Positions 36,150 through 48,811 of a stretch of DNA of 64,000 nucleotides are shown in pieces. Numbering within the stretch: position 1 is the first letter of the stretch; every line of letters begins with the position of its first letter. The notes below the pieces were generated by a model that was given only the letters and a program-made list of their open reading frames with translations, did not search any database and was not told the origin of the DNA. The stretch spans positions 157,605,169 through 157,669,168 of the forward strand of contig NC_080677.1 of NCBI RefSeq assembly GCF_030445035.2, given 5' to 3'. Source of the DNA: Dasypus novemcinctus (lineage: Eukaryota; Chordata; Mammalia; Cingulata; Dasypodidae). Made by a program: the position numbers and the translations under genes.

Positions 36150-36720
36150 CCTTCATATGCTTTCAAACACACATGGAAAATTCAAAAACCAACCATGTAT
36201 AAGGCCACAAAGAAAAAACTTCAAAAAAATTACAAAAGGAGAAAATTTGAGGCCATGGGTTGACCTCAATGCAATAATACTAGAAATTTGCCATAAAAAG
36301 TAAAGTCCTGCTACCCCATGCCACAAATCTACACAGTTGGGAAAAATACTAAACACTCATAATAAAGAGTTTTAGGTGAAAAGAATAAGCATTTTTGAAA
36401 TTACAAAGATTTGGAAAATGAGTGAGCATTCTTAAAACTGTGGGGTACAGCAAAAGTAGTACTAAGAGGAAAATATGTAGTCTTAAATGCAAGAAAGATG
36501 GAAAATAATTAAAATAATTAAAATAAAAAATAAAAATAAAAATTTTAAATAGTTAAAATTTTAAGAAAACTGAAAACAAGTCTTTAAAAAAAGTAGGGGA
36601 AAGAATTAATATAGGAGCAAAATTTAAAGGAATAGAAACACCATGAATACATACATAGACTTTATCAATAAAACCAAGATTTTTAAGGTGGCAAATGTGA
36701 TCAAGAATGTTAGCTAAAAA
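36150..36720 (+). mobile_element. Old LINE-like ORF2 fragment
   Basis: Translation around 36440-36500 (a TAKVVLRGKYVVLNARK-like run) resembles the segment of L1 ORF2 between endonuclease and reverse transcriptase. It is heavily decayed and A-rich. Confidence 0.45.
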
Positions 36721-38600
36721 AAGACTTCTGAACTTTCTAGGAACAACTCTAACATTATAAACATATATAAAGCATGTCTGTCATTATTGAGCTGAGGAAT
36801 AGTGTCATTTCTGCCCAGTCAGGCAGAGAAAAATGGATAGTGCCAGCTTCTGATGAAGAATACAATGACAGAATTGTCTTATAATTTGAAACAGGTGGAG
36901 AAGGAAGCCTATTAGAATTAAATGTGTTTTGGAAGCAAAATCATTGAACAATTTAGTTTTTAAAGTTTGGTGGAAAATGAAGTGCAATTTAAAATCCCTT
37001 TATTTTAACTGAGTGTTTCCAGAAAACAGTCTTTTTCCTCACAAAAAATAAGCCTGGTATAATTTCATCTTTAATCTCTAAAAGAGCTTTAAAGCAAAAT
37101 ATAAAAGTAAATAACAAATAATTTTCAAGTTCTAAATTAGTTCAGTTTTCTAAAATACTGAAGGCATCCTCATTTTATCTATAAACCTCTGCTCAATCTC
37201 TAGAAATTACTATTTTAAAAGATAATGGAATACCCTAGGAATGAAACAATCCTCCCCTACAAAAATGCAAGTTCAAATCTGCTTTCATCTCCTCCACATT
37301 CAGCGCAAGTGAACAACTGTCCATGCTGATCTATAATTTTGGCCCCGAAGACTGTTACCAAGTATATCTGTTGACATCAGCATAAGGAGGACGTTTCCAA
37401 CAGAAAGGCTCAGATCTAATAAAAAGGTGATTTGTGGCTGAACTTTGCTTTTAAAAAAAAGAGAAAGATAAAGAAAAATGGAGGGAGGGAGGAAGGAAGA
37501 CAAGAGAGCAAACCAGCAAAAGAAAGCATAGGCTGTGAAAGTTGTAAGTTAGTCAGTGCCTATTCTTTTTGGCAAGATCTCTCAGGTTACTTAAGAGCTG
37601 CTGCCACCTCATGGAGAACTGAAAGATCTCATTTGGAAACACATCTACGATCACACCTTAAAGTTTGCCTTTTCTCTTTTATTTGACTATTAAAAAGGAA
37701 ATACACTAACAACCACAAATATTTCTTAGAGAATAGAATCATTCCTCTTGACTATGAAAGGACTATGGAATCTTTTGCTATTGGTTATTTACTTGGATTT
37801 AGATAGACCATCGGCCAAGTGATGTTCCCCAAATATAACTGCAGAGAAATATTCTGACTTCATAGGCTGCATTTCTGCCCTGAGAGTATGCTTTACAAAC
37901 GTAATAGCTAACTTTCAAAATTTTGAGAATAAAAAAACTTGGGTTGATATTTGTGGCTCCATGTTCGCCCCCCTACAACATACTGGGAAAAAATGTTTAA
38001 AAATCTCCCCTTACTTTTTGTATTGGTGTCTTTCAAATTTCAAGTCCTTTCCTCCTCCATGTGATCTTAGCAGTAGAAACGGGCAAGCCCCAGAGCTAAA
38101 ATACAACAATACATTCACTTCTAGGGAGTTTTTCTTGCTTGGCAAAGCTAAGCAATGTGTCTTTTTCTGCAGAAGGATGCTATGCCACTGTGTGGATTTT
38201 GACCAAAGAAAAAAGCACTGTCAAAATCTAAGATGTAATTTTTACAAATGCTATTCACCACTGGAGATCAAATTTCCAATAGTTGCATCTACATCAGTTA
38301 AAAGCAGGTGAAATCTGGCATTTCCATGTCCTTCCCTTTGGATGCTTCACCCAGGCTCCCGTCTATCAAATTCGTGTATATAAATAAGGTTTCCACAATT
38401 TTGTCCGGCCACCATTGACCCCATCCCACTGTTTTGAATGTTATGTGGAAGTTCTTCGGGTGATGAGAAGCAAGCCTAGATAGCCAGCAAGCCGAGAGTG
38501 GGTGACGGACAGCTGTGCTAGAGCAAAGGCCTGGAACAGGACACGGGAGAACGAGGGTGGTGGAGGGGCCCAGGCTTACCCCGCCCAGGCTACCGCGAGG
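36721..38600. other. Repeat-poor stretch without a recognisable gene
   Basis: This is the longest part of the RAB18 3' flank without an obvious mobile element. The open frames at 37432-37686 and 37961-38311 have no recognisable domain. Bases 38400-38620 are GC-rich and could be part of the LTR belonging to the neighbouring env remnant. Confidence 0.4.
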
Positions 38601-38636
38601 GTCAGTGGGAGGGGGGGAGGAAGAAGATATGGGACT

Positions 38637-38878
38637 AGGGAGCGGATGTGGCTTGAGTGGTTGAGTGCCTGCTTCCCCCTGGGTTCGGTCCACCGTGCCT
38701 CCTAAACATACACTCACACACACACAACAAACAAGCAGCAAGCAAACAAACAAAAAACAACTTAGGGGGGCCGATGGGACTCAGTGACTGAGCGCCTGCT
38801 TCCCACCTACGAGGTCCAGGGTTCAATCCTTGGCCCTGGAACCTCAAAAAGCAAAACAAGCAAATGATCAAGAAAGCA
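38637..38878 (+). mobile_element. Short dimeric tRNA-derived SINE
   Basis: Two short heads (about 38640 and about 38770, both with CTGCTTCCC in the middle) and A-rich linkers with a (CA)n run at 38707-38726. The 10-bp flank ATATGGGACT / ATATAGGACT (38627-38636 and 38879-38888) has one mismatch. Confidence 0.75.
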
Positions 38879-39135
38879 ATATAGGACTGTCACCTTTATT
38901 GTGACCCAGAGGGGAGGAATGGAATTTTCTCATGGATGCTGGGGGTCAATGGCTTTAAATGATGCAGCATGAAGGGCAGTGCGGCCAGGACCATTTGGGG
39001 AAGCCGAGCGTGGCCAGCATCTGGAAGATATGGAGGTACATGCCTTGCTAGTTGCGGTTGTGCCTGGGGCAGGGCTGATTGCTCAAAAGGGGAATTTATG
39101 ACTGGGCAGGCCCCAAATATTATTTTATGCCATTA

Positions 39136-40133
39136 CTAGCCACCCTGTGCTCCCTTGGCATTGTTTTTCAAAATGGCTATGGCTTGAGTAGTCAAGATAG
39201 TTAAGGACAAGTTCAAGCTGTTTATTATGGCTCGAATTATCAGTCTAAATGAGGGCACCAGAATCATAAGCAGAACTAGTCCTATGGCGTAGCTGGAAGG
39301 CCTGGCAGAGCCAGTCTCACTAGGCAGTGGCACTCAGTCACGAGAAAAAGTTCTGGGCGGGCTTGAAGATAATGAGGGTTTCAGAGAAATTGTATACTTT
39401 AGCAAAGGTGTTGGAGATATTATTAATAATGTGCATCTGTTGCTGCATCTTTTGTAAATTGTTTTGGGCTTGCCCTGAGCTGTTGGTATAAGTGCAAGCG
39501 GCTATGCCAGTCATAGTACAGACTGCCCTCTCCTTGGCCAGCACATAATCAAATACCAGTCTATTGTGCAGGACCATTTGAGCTAGGGAGCTATGCTGCT
39601 GCTGCATGGGGCACAGGGTCTGCAGTACCAGCTGCATATGGTGGGCTGCTATGGCTGACAAATGTTGATTGACCTGGAGGGATGTGGCTCCTGGAGTGGT
39701 TCCCGGTCCCCTGCAAGGACTCCACGTCCTAATAATATGGGGACAAGGATGGGCAGGGAAGCAAGTGTGCTGGTTCTACTGCATATGTAGACCCAGGACC
39801 ATGTGTCTAGAAACAGCGGGACAGTCCCCATCCAGCAGGGGGAGCAAAAAGAACAGGAAGTGTTGACCTTCTAGGTTGGGACCACAGGAGAACCCAATCG
39901 ATGCAGCCCTCAGTAGAGATTTCTTGAAAGGCTATGTGGAAATAGTTTTGGTTCTGTGGCCAGTTGGTGACATGTATGAAAATATTGTTGGTGGGTGAAT
40001 ATTCCCAAGAGGGCAGGTCAGTTAGTGGGGAGAAGGGTAGGGAGGGTGGAGATGCTGGGATGGGGTGAGCGGATGGGGTGATACTGGGTACAGGGAACCC
40101 TTCGTTTGGGACTATGGGGCAGTTAGTACACAC
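39136..40133 (-). pseudogene. Broken retroviral env, C-terminal half of SU and TM
   Basis: Four open frames in succession on the minus strand (40133-39807, 39831-39649, 39661-39338, 39333-39136) switch frame at least three times. In order they show a proline-rich SU end, a hydrophobic fusion-peptide-like run, a heptad/immunosuppressive-like region with an LHNRLVFDY core, and a hydrophobic membrane anchor with a short tail. The cysteine motif after the heptad has two cysteines eight positions apart; the extra adjacent cysteine of covalent-type Env is missing. It cannot make a functional Env. Confidence 0.7.
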
Positions 40134-40459
40134 AGGGAGAGGAGGTCAGGGAGAAGCTCTCTGGGTGGGCATGAATCATCATTCGAATGGTTATGTAGAT
40201 GGGGCTTAGCTAACCAGCAGGGGGTTATTACTTTCAAAGGTTTACTGCAAATATGGAGGGGGTGGCTTACAGTGCAGGCTTTAAGGTTCCACATGGGCAG
40301 GCAGTTGGCAATCTCTGTGGGGTATAACCCAAGTCTGAGTCTCAGGGCCGTACAGAGCGCTGTATGTCCTGTACTCCATCTCCCGTGGTGGAGTCAATGG
40401 GAGGCAGAGTCCTCTCCAGCGATGAGGTCATGGGCTAGCTGATGTCCTTTGAGCCAAGG

Positions 40460-41105
40460 TCACTTCAACAGCAAACTCATGGGCTGGGACAATGTCATCT
40501 GAGGTGATGATTTTGGGGGGGGGGGGCAAGCCAGGGGTGGGTATCCCTCCCAGACAGTAATCCGTAAAGGTTGGGGAATTTTGTTGTTGGCTTTTGGATA
40601 GCATTGGGAAGTTCTAGACATGATGTCTCTGCAGGTTTCTGTAAGATGGTTGTAGCCACAGAGCTCCATTGCTTTTCGGGGATTGTCTAGGATGCACCTA
40701 GCAAAGACTTTGGCTGCATGTTGCCACATAACCCCCCACACGTTCCTTCACAGGAAGAATATATTTTGTCTGCACTTACAGGCCAATTGGGTGTTGATTT
40801 TTTGTAGGCTCTCCTTGCAAGCTAAGCTCTTGTCTTAGAATAGTAGGCCCAGCAGGCTGGGATAGGGGACAATTATCCATGCAGGTATGATTTGATTATA
40901 TTCATGAGGACACTGGTGCTATATATGGATCGGGTTTAGGTTACGCTGTGCCAAGAATCATTTATGCCTTGGTGCCAGTGGACCCATTTGCTATAGTGGT
41001 TGCAAAGCTTTGGGTCATTAGCCAAGCTTGGTGGCATGTTGGGCACTGGTGGTTGAGAAGTGCCAGCCAGCAATCTTCTCTGCCCCATCCCTCTACCTGA
41101 TTGTC
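40460..41105 (-). pseudogene. Probable env surface-subunit (SU) remnant
   Basis: The minus-strand frames at 40741-40460 (93 codons, cysteine- and tryptophan-containing) and 41198-40962 (its first 20 or so codons lie in L1) read as a secreted, cysteine-rich protein upstream of the TM part. They are linked by stops and a frameshift. The assignment rests mainly on position. The plus-strand open frame at 40065-40442 is an antisense shadow. A poly-G run lies at 40514-40526. Confidence 0.45.
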
Positions 41106-41700
41106 ATAACAGACCAGTTGTAATAACCAAAAACTGGAACAACCAAAATGTCCTATAATGGATGAATGATTAAACAGACTGTGGTTTATACATAACATGT
41201 AATACTACTCAAGCAATAAAAACAAAAGAACTATTGACTCACTGAACAACTTGGATAGATCTCAAGGGCATTATGCTCAGTGAGAAAAAAAGCCAATCTC
41301 AAATGGTCACATGTGATATGATTCCCTTTCCATAGTATTTTTGAAATGAAAACATTTAGAAATGGAGAACAAATAAGTGGTTGCCAGGAGATATGGGTAT
41401 TAAGAGGGAGAGGGTAGGTATGATGATCAAGGGAAACCTTTGTGCAGATGGAACTATTCTGTATCTTGATTGTGGTAGTGGTTACACCATCTACACATGT
41501 AATAAAATGGTACAGAAATACAATATGTTTTGTACCAATGCCAATTCCTGGTTTTGATATTGTAGTATAGTTCTATAAGGTGCAACTACTGGGGTTAATT
41601 GGGTGGAGGGTACATGGGAGCTCTCTCTACCATCTTTGCAAATTCTTGTAAATCTAAAATTATTTCAAAATGAAAAGTTAAAGGTAAATGTAGGCCCTAG
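41106..41700 (+). mobile_element. L1 ORF2 end and 3' UTR fragment
   Basis: AATAACCAAAAACTGGAACA at about 41121 and the TGGATGAATGATTAAACAGA run are the L1 ORF2 C-terminal coding region. Bases 41450-41690 end like an ancient L1 3' UTR (CTTGTAAATCTAAAATTATT). Confidence 0.7.
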
Positions 41701-41819
41701 AGTTCTATGTGGTGCACAACCGTATGCTGGCAGCCCTTATTCTAGGCACTGGAGATAGATCAATTTATAAGACCCAGTTCATGCCTCCAAGTAGTTTACA
41801 GATGCAAATTCTATAATAA

Positions 41820-44640
41820 ACATATAAGTTGAATCTAGCAAGGTATTGAAGAAGAATTCAATACAGACAAGTAAGATTTATCCAAGAATATAAGGATGGT
41901 TTTGCAAGAGGAAACCTTCGATGTAATTCATTATATTAAACCAAACAAAAACATTTGATTATATCGATAGATGGCAAAAAAATAATTTGAAAAAATTCAC
42001 CTGTAATTCCACATAGAGTTGAAGTAAATTATTAAAAGAATGAAATTAAATTCATATGAGAAAACAGTAACAACTAATTCTTGAAATAAAAGGGAAAAAT
42101 ACTAAAAACCATTATCATCAAATCAGGAATGGGTAAAATTTTCTTTATTTGCACATATGAATATGCATCTAGAAAAAAGAAACACTATTAAAAGAGTTTA
42201 GGATGCCCATAGTCACCACTGTTTCTAAACATTGTCCTGGAAGTTCTTGCCAAAGCAATTAGGCAAGAAAAAGAAGTAAAAGGCATCTGAATTGGAAAGG
42301 AAAAAGTAAAACTTTCCCAATTTACAAATGACATGATCCTATATTCAGAAAATCCTTAAAAAATCCACTACAAAGCTCCTAAAGCTAATAAACTAATTCA
42401 ACAGTGGCAGGGTACAAGATCAGCACCCAAACACCAGTATTCTTACACAAGAAATGAACAATATGAAGAAGAAATCAAGAAAAAAGCTCCATTCACAATA
42501 GCAAAATATTTTAATAACTAGAAATAAATCTAGCATGTGAAGGACTTCTACATGTTCAAAGAAACCAAAGAAAACTTAAACAAGTGGAAGAACATCCCAT
42601 GTTCATGGATTGGAAGACTAAATATTGTTAAGATGTCAATCCTACCCAAAGCAATTTATAGATTCAACACAATCCCAATCAAAATTGCAACAACCTTCTT
42701 TGCAGAAATGGAAAAGTAAATCATCAAATGTATATGGAAATGTAAGGGGCCCCAAATAGCTAAAGTCATCTTAAAAAGAATGAAGTTGGATGACTCACAC
42801 TGATTGTAAAACTTGCTACAAAGCCGCAGTAATCACAGCAGCATGGTACTGGCACAAGGACAGACATATAGACCAATGGAATTGAATTGAAAGCTCAGAA
42901 ATCAACCCTCACATTTATGGCCAACTGATTTTTGACAAGTTGGCAAAGAAGACTCAATTGGGAAAAAAAGTCTCTTCAAAATATGATGCTGGGAAAACTG
43001 GATTTCTATTAGAAAAAAAAAAAAAAAAAGGAGGATACCCTACCACACACCTTATACAAAAATCAACAAGATAAATCAAAGCCCTAAATATAAGAGCCAG
43101 AACTATCTAGCTCCTAGAGGGAAAAAGCAGTGAGGCATTTTCAGCACATTATGTTAGGCAATGTTTTCTTAGACTTTACACCCAAAGCACAAGCCACAAA
43201 AGAAAAAAGAAATGGAACCTCACCACAACACGAAAACAAAAACAAAAACAAAAACAAAAAAAAACCTTTGTGCCTCAAAGGACTTTATCATGAAATTAAA
43301 AAGACAACCTACATGTTGGTTGTGGGGTGATTATGGGACCCTTGTATGATGTTATGCATGTTTACTTTGTAAATTCACAACTTTTACTATATGCTGATTG
43401 TTTATGTATATCCATATATGAGTGATACGCTTCAATAAAAAAATTTTTTTAATGAAAACCTACACAAATTGGAGAAAATATTTGGACCACATAACCAATA
43501 AAGTTTTAATATCCAGATTATGAAAAGAAATCCTTCAACCTAACAAGGGAAAGACAAACAATCCAATTTAAAAACGGGCAAAAGCCTTGAATAGGCACGT
43601 CTCCAAAGAAGATATACAAATGGCCAAAAAGCACATGCAAAGATACTCAATCTCTCTAACCATCAGGGAAATGCAAATCAAACCCACAATGAGATACCAT
43701 TTCATACCCATTAGAATGGCTGCTATTAATAAAATATAAAATAACAAGTGTTGGAGCATATACAGAGAAATAGGTACACTCATTCATTGCTGGTGGGAAT
43801 GTAAAATGGTGCAGCTACTGTGAAAGGAAGTTTGGAGGTTCCTCAAAAAGCTAAGTATAATCTACCATATGATCTGGCATTTCCACTACTAGGTATATAC
43901 CCGAAAGAATTGAAAACAGGGACTTGAACAGATATTTGCACACCGATGTTCATAGTGACATTATTCACAATTGCCAAAAGATAGAAGCAACCCAAGTGTC
44001 CAACAGCTGATCAATGGATAAATAAAATGTGGTATATACTTACAACAGAATATTATTCAGCCATAAAAAGGTATGAAGTCCTGGTACATGGAACAACATG
44101 AATTAACCTTGAAGACATAATGTTGAGTGAAATAAGCTAACCATAAAAGGACACAAATAATGTATGACCTCACTGATTTGAAGTAATAAGCAAATTCAGA
44201 GAGTCAGAATCTAGAATATAGGTTACCAGGTGATGGAATGGGGATAAGGCATGGGAAGTTAAGATTTAAATGTACAGGTTTCCTATTCGCAATGATGGTA
44301 ATGTTTTGGTAATGGATGATGTTGATGGTATCACTACATTGTAAACCTAACTACAGTATTGAAGTATAATCTGAATGTGATTAAAAGGGGAGATAGATTA
44401 TGTATATGGTAACAGAATAAAATTTAAAAATCCACAAAACTACACAACACAATGAACCCTGAGTTAAACATGGACTACAATTAATAGCACAATTTTTAAA
44501 ATGTGCTACCATCAATTTTAACAAATGTTCCATATCAATGCAAGGTTTTAATAACAGGGATATATGGGAATCCTGTATTTTATGCATGATTGTTCTGTAA
44601 ATCCACAACTTCTCTAAGAAAAAAAAATATCATTAATAGC
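41820..44640 (+). mobile_element. L1 ORF2 and 3' UTR, inactive
   Basis: The reverse-transcriptase region is seen at 42180-42360. The next segment, 42537-42719, is an open frame including [20 protein letters not shown], a clear L1 ORF2 signature. The ORF2 C-terminus is at 43456-44130, then a 3' UTR to about 44640. The catalytic motif reads FTND in place of FADD at 42321-42332. A 140-bp L1 tail is inserted at 43315-43455, and an (AAAAAC)n repeat lies at about 43231-43262. Confidence 0.75.
43315..43455 (+). mobile_element. Severely 5'-truncated L1 3' end inserted in L1
   Basis: The segment TGTGGGGTGATTATGGGACC to a CAATAAAAAAATT tail is an L1 3' terminus. It interrupts ORF2, and imperfect duplication GACAACCTACA / GAAAACCTACA flanks it (43302-43313 region and about 43454-43465). 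Confidence 0.65.
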
Positions 44641-44699
44641 AAATTTGATAGATGCTGTTTATAAGATAAATAAACATATTTTTCTTTAAAAAGTGAGAA

Positions 44700-45130
44700 A
44701 TGGAAGTGAAAAAATTGATACATATAATTTTGGTACTATAGTATGAGAAATAATGAAATGCCTAGGTGTATATGAAGGAAATAAGATGAAGGAAACTCTA
44801 AAATTGTATTGAAGGACATAAAATACATCTGAATAAATGGAAAGATATATGCCATGATTCTAGTAGAGAGGACTTCTTAAAACGTTACTTTCTACAAATT
44901 AATAAATCAATTAAATATCACTCCTGTCAGAATTCCAAAGGACTTTATTTTGTAACTGGATAAAATGATTGCCAAGAGAACAGTTGCTTAAAAACAAACA
45001 AAAACTAAGGGGAGAACTTGATTTATAAATCTACCATAAATCAAAATGGTTATGATTTTGGCATAGGACTACATTGGTATAACAGAAGGACTCTAGAAAC
45101 AGATTTGGCTATATGTGGGAACTTATTCTC
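44700..45130 (+). mobile_element. Old L1 ORF2 fragment
   Basis: AATAAATGGAAAGATATATGC at about 44834 and the TTTTGGCATAGGACTACATT run at about 45056 match the order of L1 ORF2 after the reverse transcriptase. It is in sense orientation and decayed. Confidence 0.6.
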
Positions 45131-45967
45131 TTATTGAAGAAATGTTCGTGACCCACCTAATCTCAATGTCAAGCATCTTCTAACATTGCCTGTCTTTCTG
45201 GCTTGCTTGCCATTTAAATGTCAATGACCCCATTGGGAACACCTATCCTTTGGTTCTACTGCTTTTTTCCTCATCCACAATTTCCCTTTGGCCTCACTTT
45301 CCCCTGAATCCCCTTTAACCCGTTTAGATTCCATAGTGCATCCTTATCAGATTCCTCCTTTGCATTCACCCTCAAGTCACTTGTGTATCTATCCCCCATT
45401 TCACTTCCTTGGGAAGATCCCAGCCTTGTTAAATTCAGCTTTCTCCTCACTGTGACCCCACCTGAATATCCCTGGAGAAAAACACTCAGACTGGCTTCTA
45501 TGTTTTACACATACTGTCAGTTCTACTATGTTGCCTTAATAAAGTTTCTTTCCCAACTCTCCTAGACGATTATTTCCTGTTTTCTCTTTCCTCCAACTTT
45601 CCCCACTATTGACCTCGGTGATGATCTTGCTTTTTGCAGAAGCAATCAGAAGGAAACTGTAACTTAACGCCTACCCCCAAACCTACAAATTTGTCCATGT
45701 CTGTGCTCGCATGAGCCTTCCTGTCTTGTACAGGGCCTGCACTCCCCCTGCTCCTATCTAAAGTCACACCCCAGATATACCATCCCTTCTCACCTACTCA
45801 AGGACTTTGCTCCTATAAGATTCCCTTCTCATGACTTTTTAATACTTTCTTGCTCTTGACCATTCCCATCCGCACACATTCTGTAATATCTCCCATCCCC
45901 CTTGATTCATTCACCCTTCTAGTTACTACTCCACTCCAGCAAAGGCTGCAGAGTTCTCTACCTGCAC
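45131..45967. other. Pyrimidine-rich DNA, no gene recognised
   Basis: A C/T-rich stretch that may be a very old interspersed repeat (L2-like in composition). The 60-codon open frame at 45383-45565 has no domain. Confidence 0.35.
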
Positions 45968-46232
45968 TTCCCTCTTTCCTATTTTTTTCCTTTTTTTATC
46001 TTTAATTTTTTTTAAAGATACATAGATGACAAAAAATGTTACATTAAAAAATATGAGGGTCCCATATACCCCAAACCCCACCCCACCCCACTCCTCCCAC
46101 ATCAACAACCTCTTTCATCATTATGACACATTCATTGCATTTGGTGAATACATCTTGGAGCACTGCTGCACCACATGGATAATAGTTCACATTGTAGTTT
46201 ACACTCTCCCCCAGTCCATTCAGTGGGTTATG
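45968..46232 (-). mobile_element. Repeat A, short antisense copy
   Basis: Contains only the last 250 or so bases of repeat A, including the T-rich tail and the complement of the G-tract (46071-46098). Confidence 0.75.
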
Positions 46233-46374
46233 GCAGGATATATCCCATTCTCTCTTGAACCCATTCCCACCAGGCTTTCGTCCCACTACACCTCTAAAAT
46301 CTGTCACCATCACCAATGGCCTCCGTCTTGCCAAATCCAATGTGATTCTCTAGTTTAGGTCCCACTCTTGGCAG

Positions 46375-46605
46375 CAGAGTAGAGTGTTTAAAAGCACTTT
46401 GTACTCTGGGCCAGACTGCTGGTCTTGAATCAGCTGTGAGAACTTGGGCAAATCCCTTCACATCCTGTGCCAGTCATTTGTAAAAGGACAATACGAAAAC
46501 AATGCTACATTATAGGGTCTTGAAAGGATTCTGTGACTTAATACACATAAAGTGCTTTGAAAATGCCTGACTACCAGGAAGCCTTCAATAAGCATTGACT
46601 ATTAT
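46375..46605 (+). mobile_element. MIR SINE
   Basis: The tRNA-like start with CTGGTCTTGAATCAGCTGTG, TTGGGCAAATCCCTTCAC in the core, and an end with AGCCTTCAATAAGCATTG is typical of MIR, an ancient mammalian SINE. Confidence 0.8.
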
Positions 46606-46619
46606 CCCTGTGAACCATC

Positions 46620-47255
46620 CCCTTCTTGAAACTCTTCAATTGTCTCCCACGATTCCATACACTCTTGATTTTCCAGGCAACTCCTTGTCAGGCTCCTTTG
46701 CTGCCTCTTCCTTTTGGTGTTTAAATAGTGAAGGGTCCTAGGGGCTCAGTACTTAGCACTTTCTTCTCTCTTTAGTCTCCCTCAGTAGTCTCTTGTATCT
46801 CAGATGGGTCCCTGGCTTTAAATCCCATCTGTGTGCTCATGACCCTCAAAAATGTATTTCCAGATCTCATCTCCCCAGAGTCCCAGACTTAAATATTCAA
46901 AATTTCCTCTTGGATCTCCAACAGGCAATTCAAATTTAATAAGTCCAAAATAAAAGTTCATGATTTTTCTCCCTCTGTACTTCCTATAATGGAACACCCA
47001 GGAATTACCCAGATTCCTCGTTTCCTCATCTTCCTCATTCAATCTATTAGCAAGTCTTCTTTAACTTTCAGGATATCCCTCGGATGCGATTACTTCTCAC
47101 CATCTCCCCTATCACCTTTGGTCCAAGTTCCCATCATCCTTCCCCTAGACCTTTACAACAGCCTCCTTACTCGCCTCGTTTCCACTCTTACCCCAAATAG
47201 CAGTCAAATGATTTTTTAAAACATCCATCAGATCATTTCTATGACAAAGTCAGGT
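46620..47255 (+). mobile_element. L2 LINE fragment
   Basis: The sense strand includes GGCTTTAAATCCCATCTGTG and, near 47150, CTTTACAACAGCCTCCTTAC, corresponding to the DYCNSLL-like stretch of the L2/CR1 reverse transcriptase. Confidence 0.7.
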
Positions 47256-47624
47256 AAGTTATCTACCCAATAACCATCCTCCCAGTTTTCCTTACAAATA
47301 TAACTTTTATGCTATTGGTAACAGCAACGTGTCTAACCAAGACAAGGTTTTCCAGCACCCCTTACAGCGAGGTGTGGCCAGTTGATTATATCATGGTCAA
47401 CGATCTAAATGGAAGGCTCCCTAAAGGGAGCTGACCCAGTCAGTAAGTATGCCTTTTAGTCTTTCTTTCCTTCTGCCCGCTGTGGATATGACAACTGAGT
47501 TCTTGTAGCCAACTTGGACCAGGAGGAAGGGTTGAAGATGCAAGTTTAGGGACAGAAATGGCCTTATAATGCCACTTCTGGACTTCTCCTATATAAGAAA
47601 ATAAAGGCTAAATGTTAACAACTA

Positions 47625-47990
47625 TTTTTTTTAATTATTTATTTCTCTCTCCTTTCCCCCAACCCTCATTGTCTGTTCTCTGTGTCTATTTGCTGCGTCT
47701 TCTTTGTCCGCTTCTCTTGTTGTCTGGGTTTCTTTTTGTTGCGTCATCTTCTTTGTGTCAGCTCTCCATGTGTGTGGCACCATTCCTGGGCAGCTCTCCT
47801 TATGGGGTGCACTCCTTGTGCGCGGGGCTCCCCTACGAGGGGACACCCCTGCATGGCAGGGCACTCCTTGGGCGCATTAGCACTGTGCATGGGCCAGCTC
47901 CACACAGGTCAAGGAGGCCCGGGGTTATTTGAACCGCAGACCTCCTATGTGGTAGACGGACACCCTAACCACTGGGCCACGTCCACCACC
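47625..47990 (-). mobile_element. tRNA-derived SINE, antisense
   Basis: The T-tail is at the left and the tRNA-like head at the right. Flanking AACAACTA occurs at 47617-47624 and 47991-47998. It is slightly shortened relative to other copies in the middle of the body. Confidence 0.85.
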
Positions 47991-48029
47991 AACAACTACT
48001 ATTTTAGATTTTACTATATACATCTGACC

Positions 48030-48520
48030 CTAATCTGGAATGATGCAAGTCCTCTATTTAAAATCCCCAGTGGCTTCCCACCACACTCACCATGACATCC
48101 GCTCTTCACCAGGATCTCTAACATCCTATGTGGTGACCCCTGCTTCCTACTTCTGTCACTTTCCAGCCCACTCCCTGTGCTCCAAACACACTTTCACACT
48201 TGCCAGTCCCTCTGCCGGGACTGTTCATCTTCCCGATTTATGCATAGCAGATCTTTGCTTGCTCACTCATGTCTCAGCTCAAATGTCACATGCTTGACCT
48301 GACTTCATTTTTTATCCTGTTACCACGGTCAATTTTCTTTCATTGCTTATTTTAAAAATCATTTCTTTTGTTTACTCTAAGTTTTCCATCATGTACCTAA
48401 GCTACATGAGGGCACTGACTTTGGTTTATTCACCACTGAATCCCGTAAGGTCTAGAATAGGGCCTAGCAAATAGGAGGGATGAAATAAATCCTCATTGAA
48501 TTTCTATTCAGTGGCAAAAG
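48030..48520 (+). mobile_element. L2 LINE 3' end
   Basis: Contains CATGTCTCAGCTCAAATGTC and, near the end, CAAATAGGAGGGATGAAATA, features of the L2 3' terminus. It may belong to the same L2 as 46620-47255. Confidence 0.7.
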
Positions 48521-48811
48521 GGTTAAATAAATTTTGTTGGCATAATTTATCAGTTTTGAAAAAATATAAATTTAGACTCACCTCACACCAACAGAAATAA
48601 ATTCCAACTGGATTTCGTATCATTAAATGTAATGGCAAGGAAACAGCAAAGCAATACTACAAAACTTATAAGGATACCTGTAAAACCTTGGAATGGGGTT
48701 CCCCTTAAACTAAAAGGAAAGTCCAGAAGCCATAAATGGAAAGATGAAAACTTTCCATGTAAAAATGAATTTTAAAAAATTTAACTCCAGAGTTAAAAGA
48801 AACTGATTACT

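Larger units (their letters stand above)
38880..41105 (-). mobile_element. Second endogenous retrovirus remnant (env region)
   Basis: On the minus strand a decayed envelope gene fills 39136 to about 41105, with a non-coding 3' part down to about 38890 containing AATAAA (38894-38899). No gag or pol was recognised. To the right the sequence changes abruptly at about 41105 to an old L1. The remnant differs from the one at 7739-9180 and seems to belong to another family. Confidence 0.6.
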
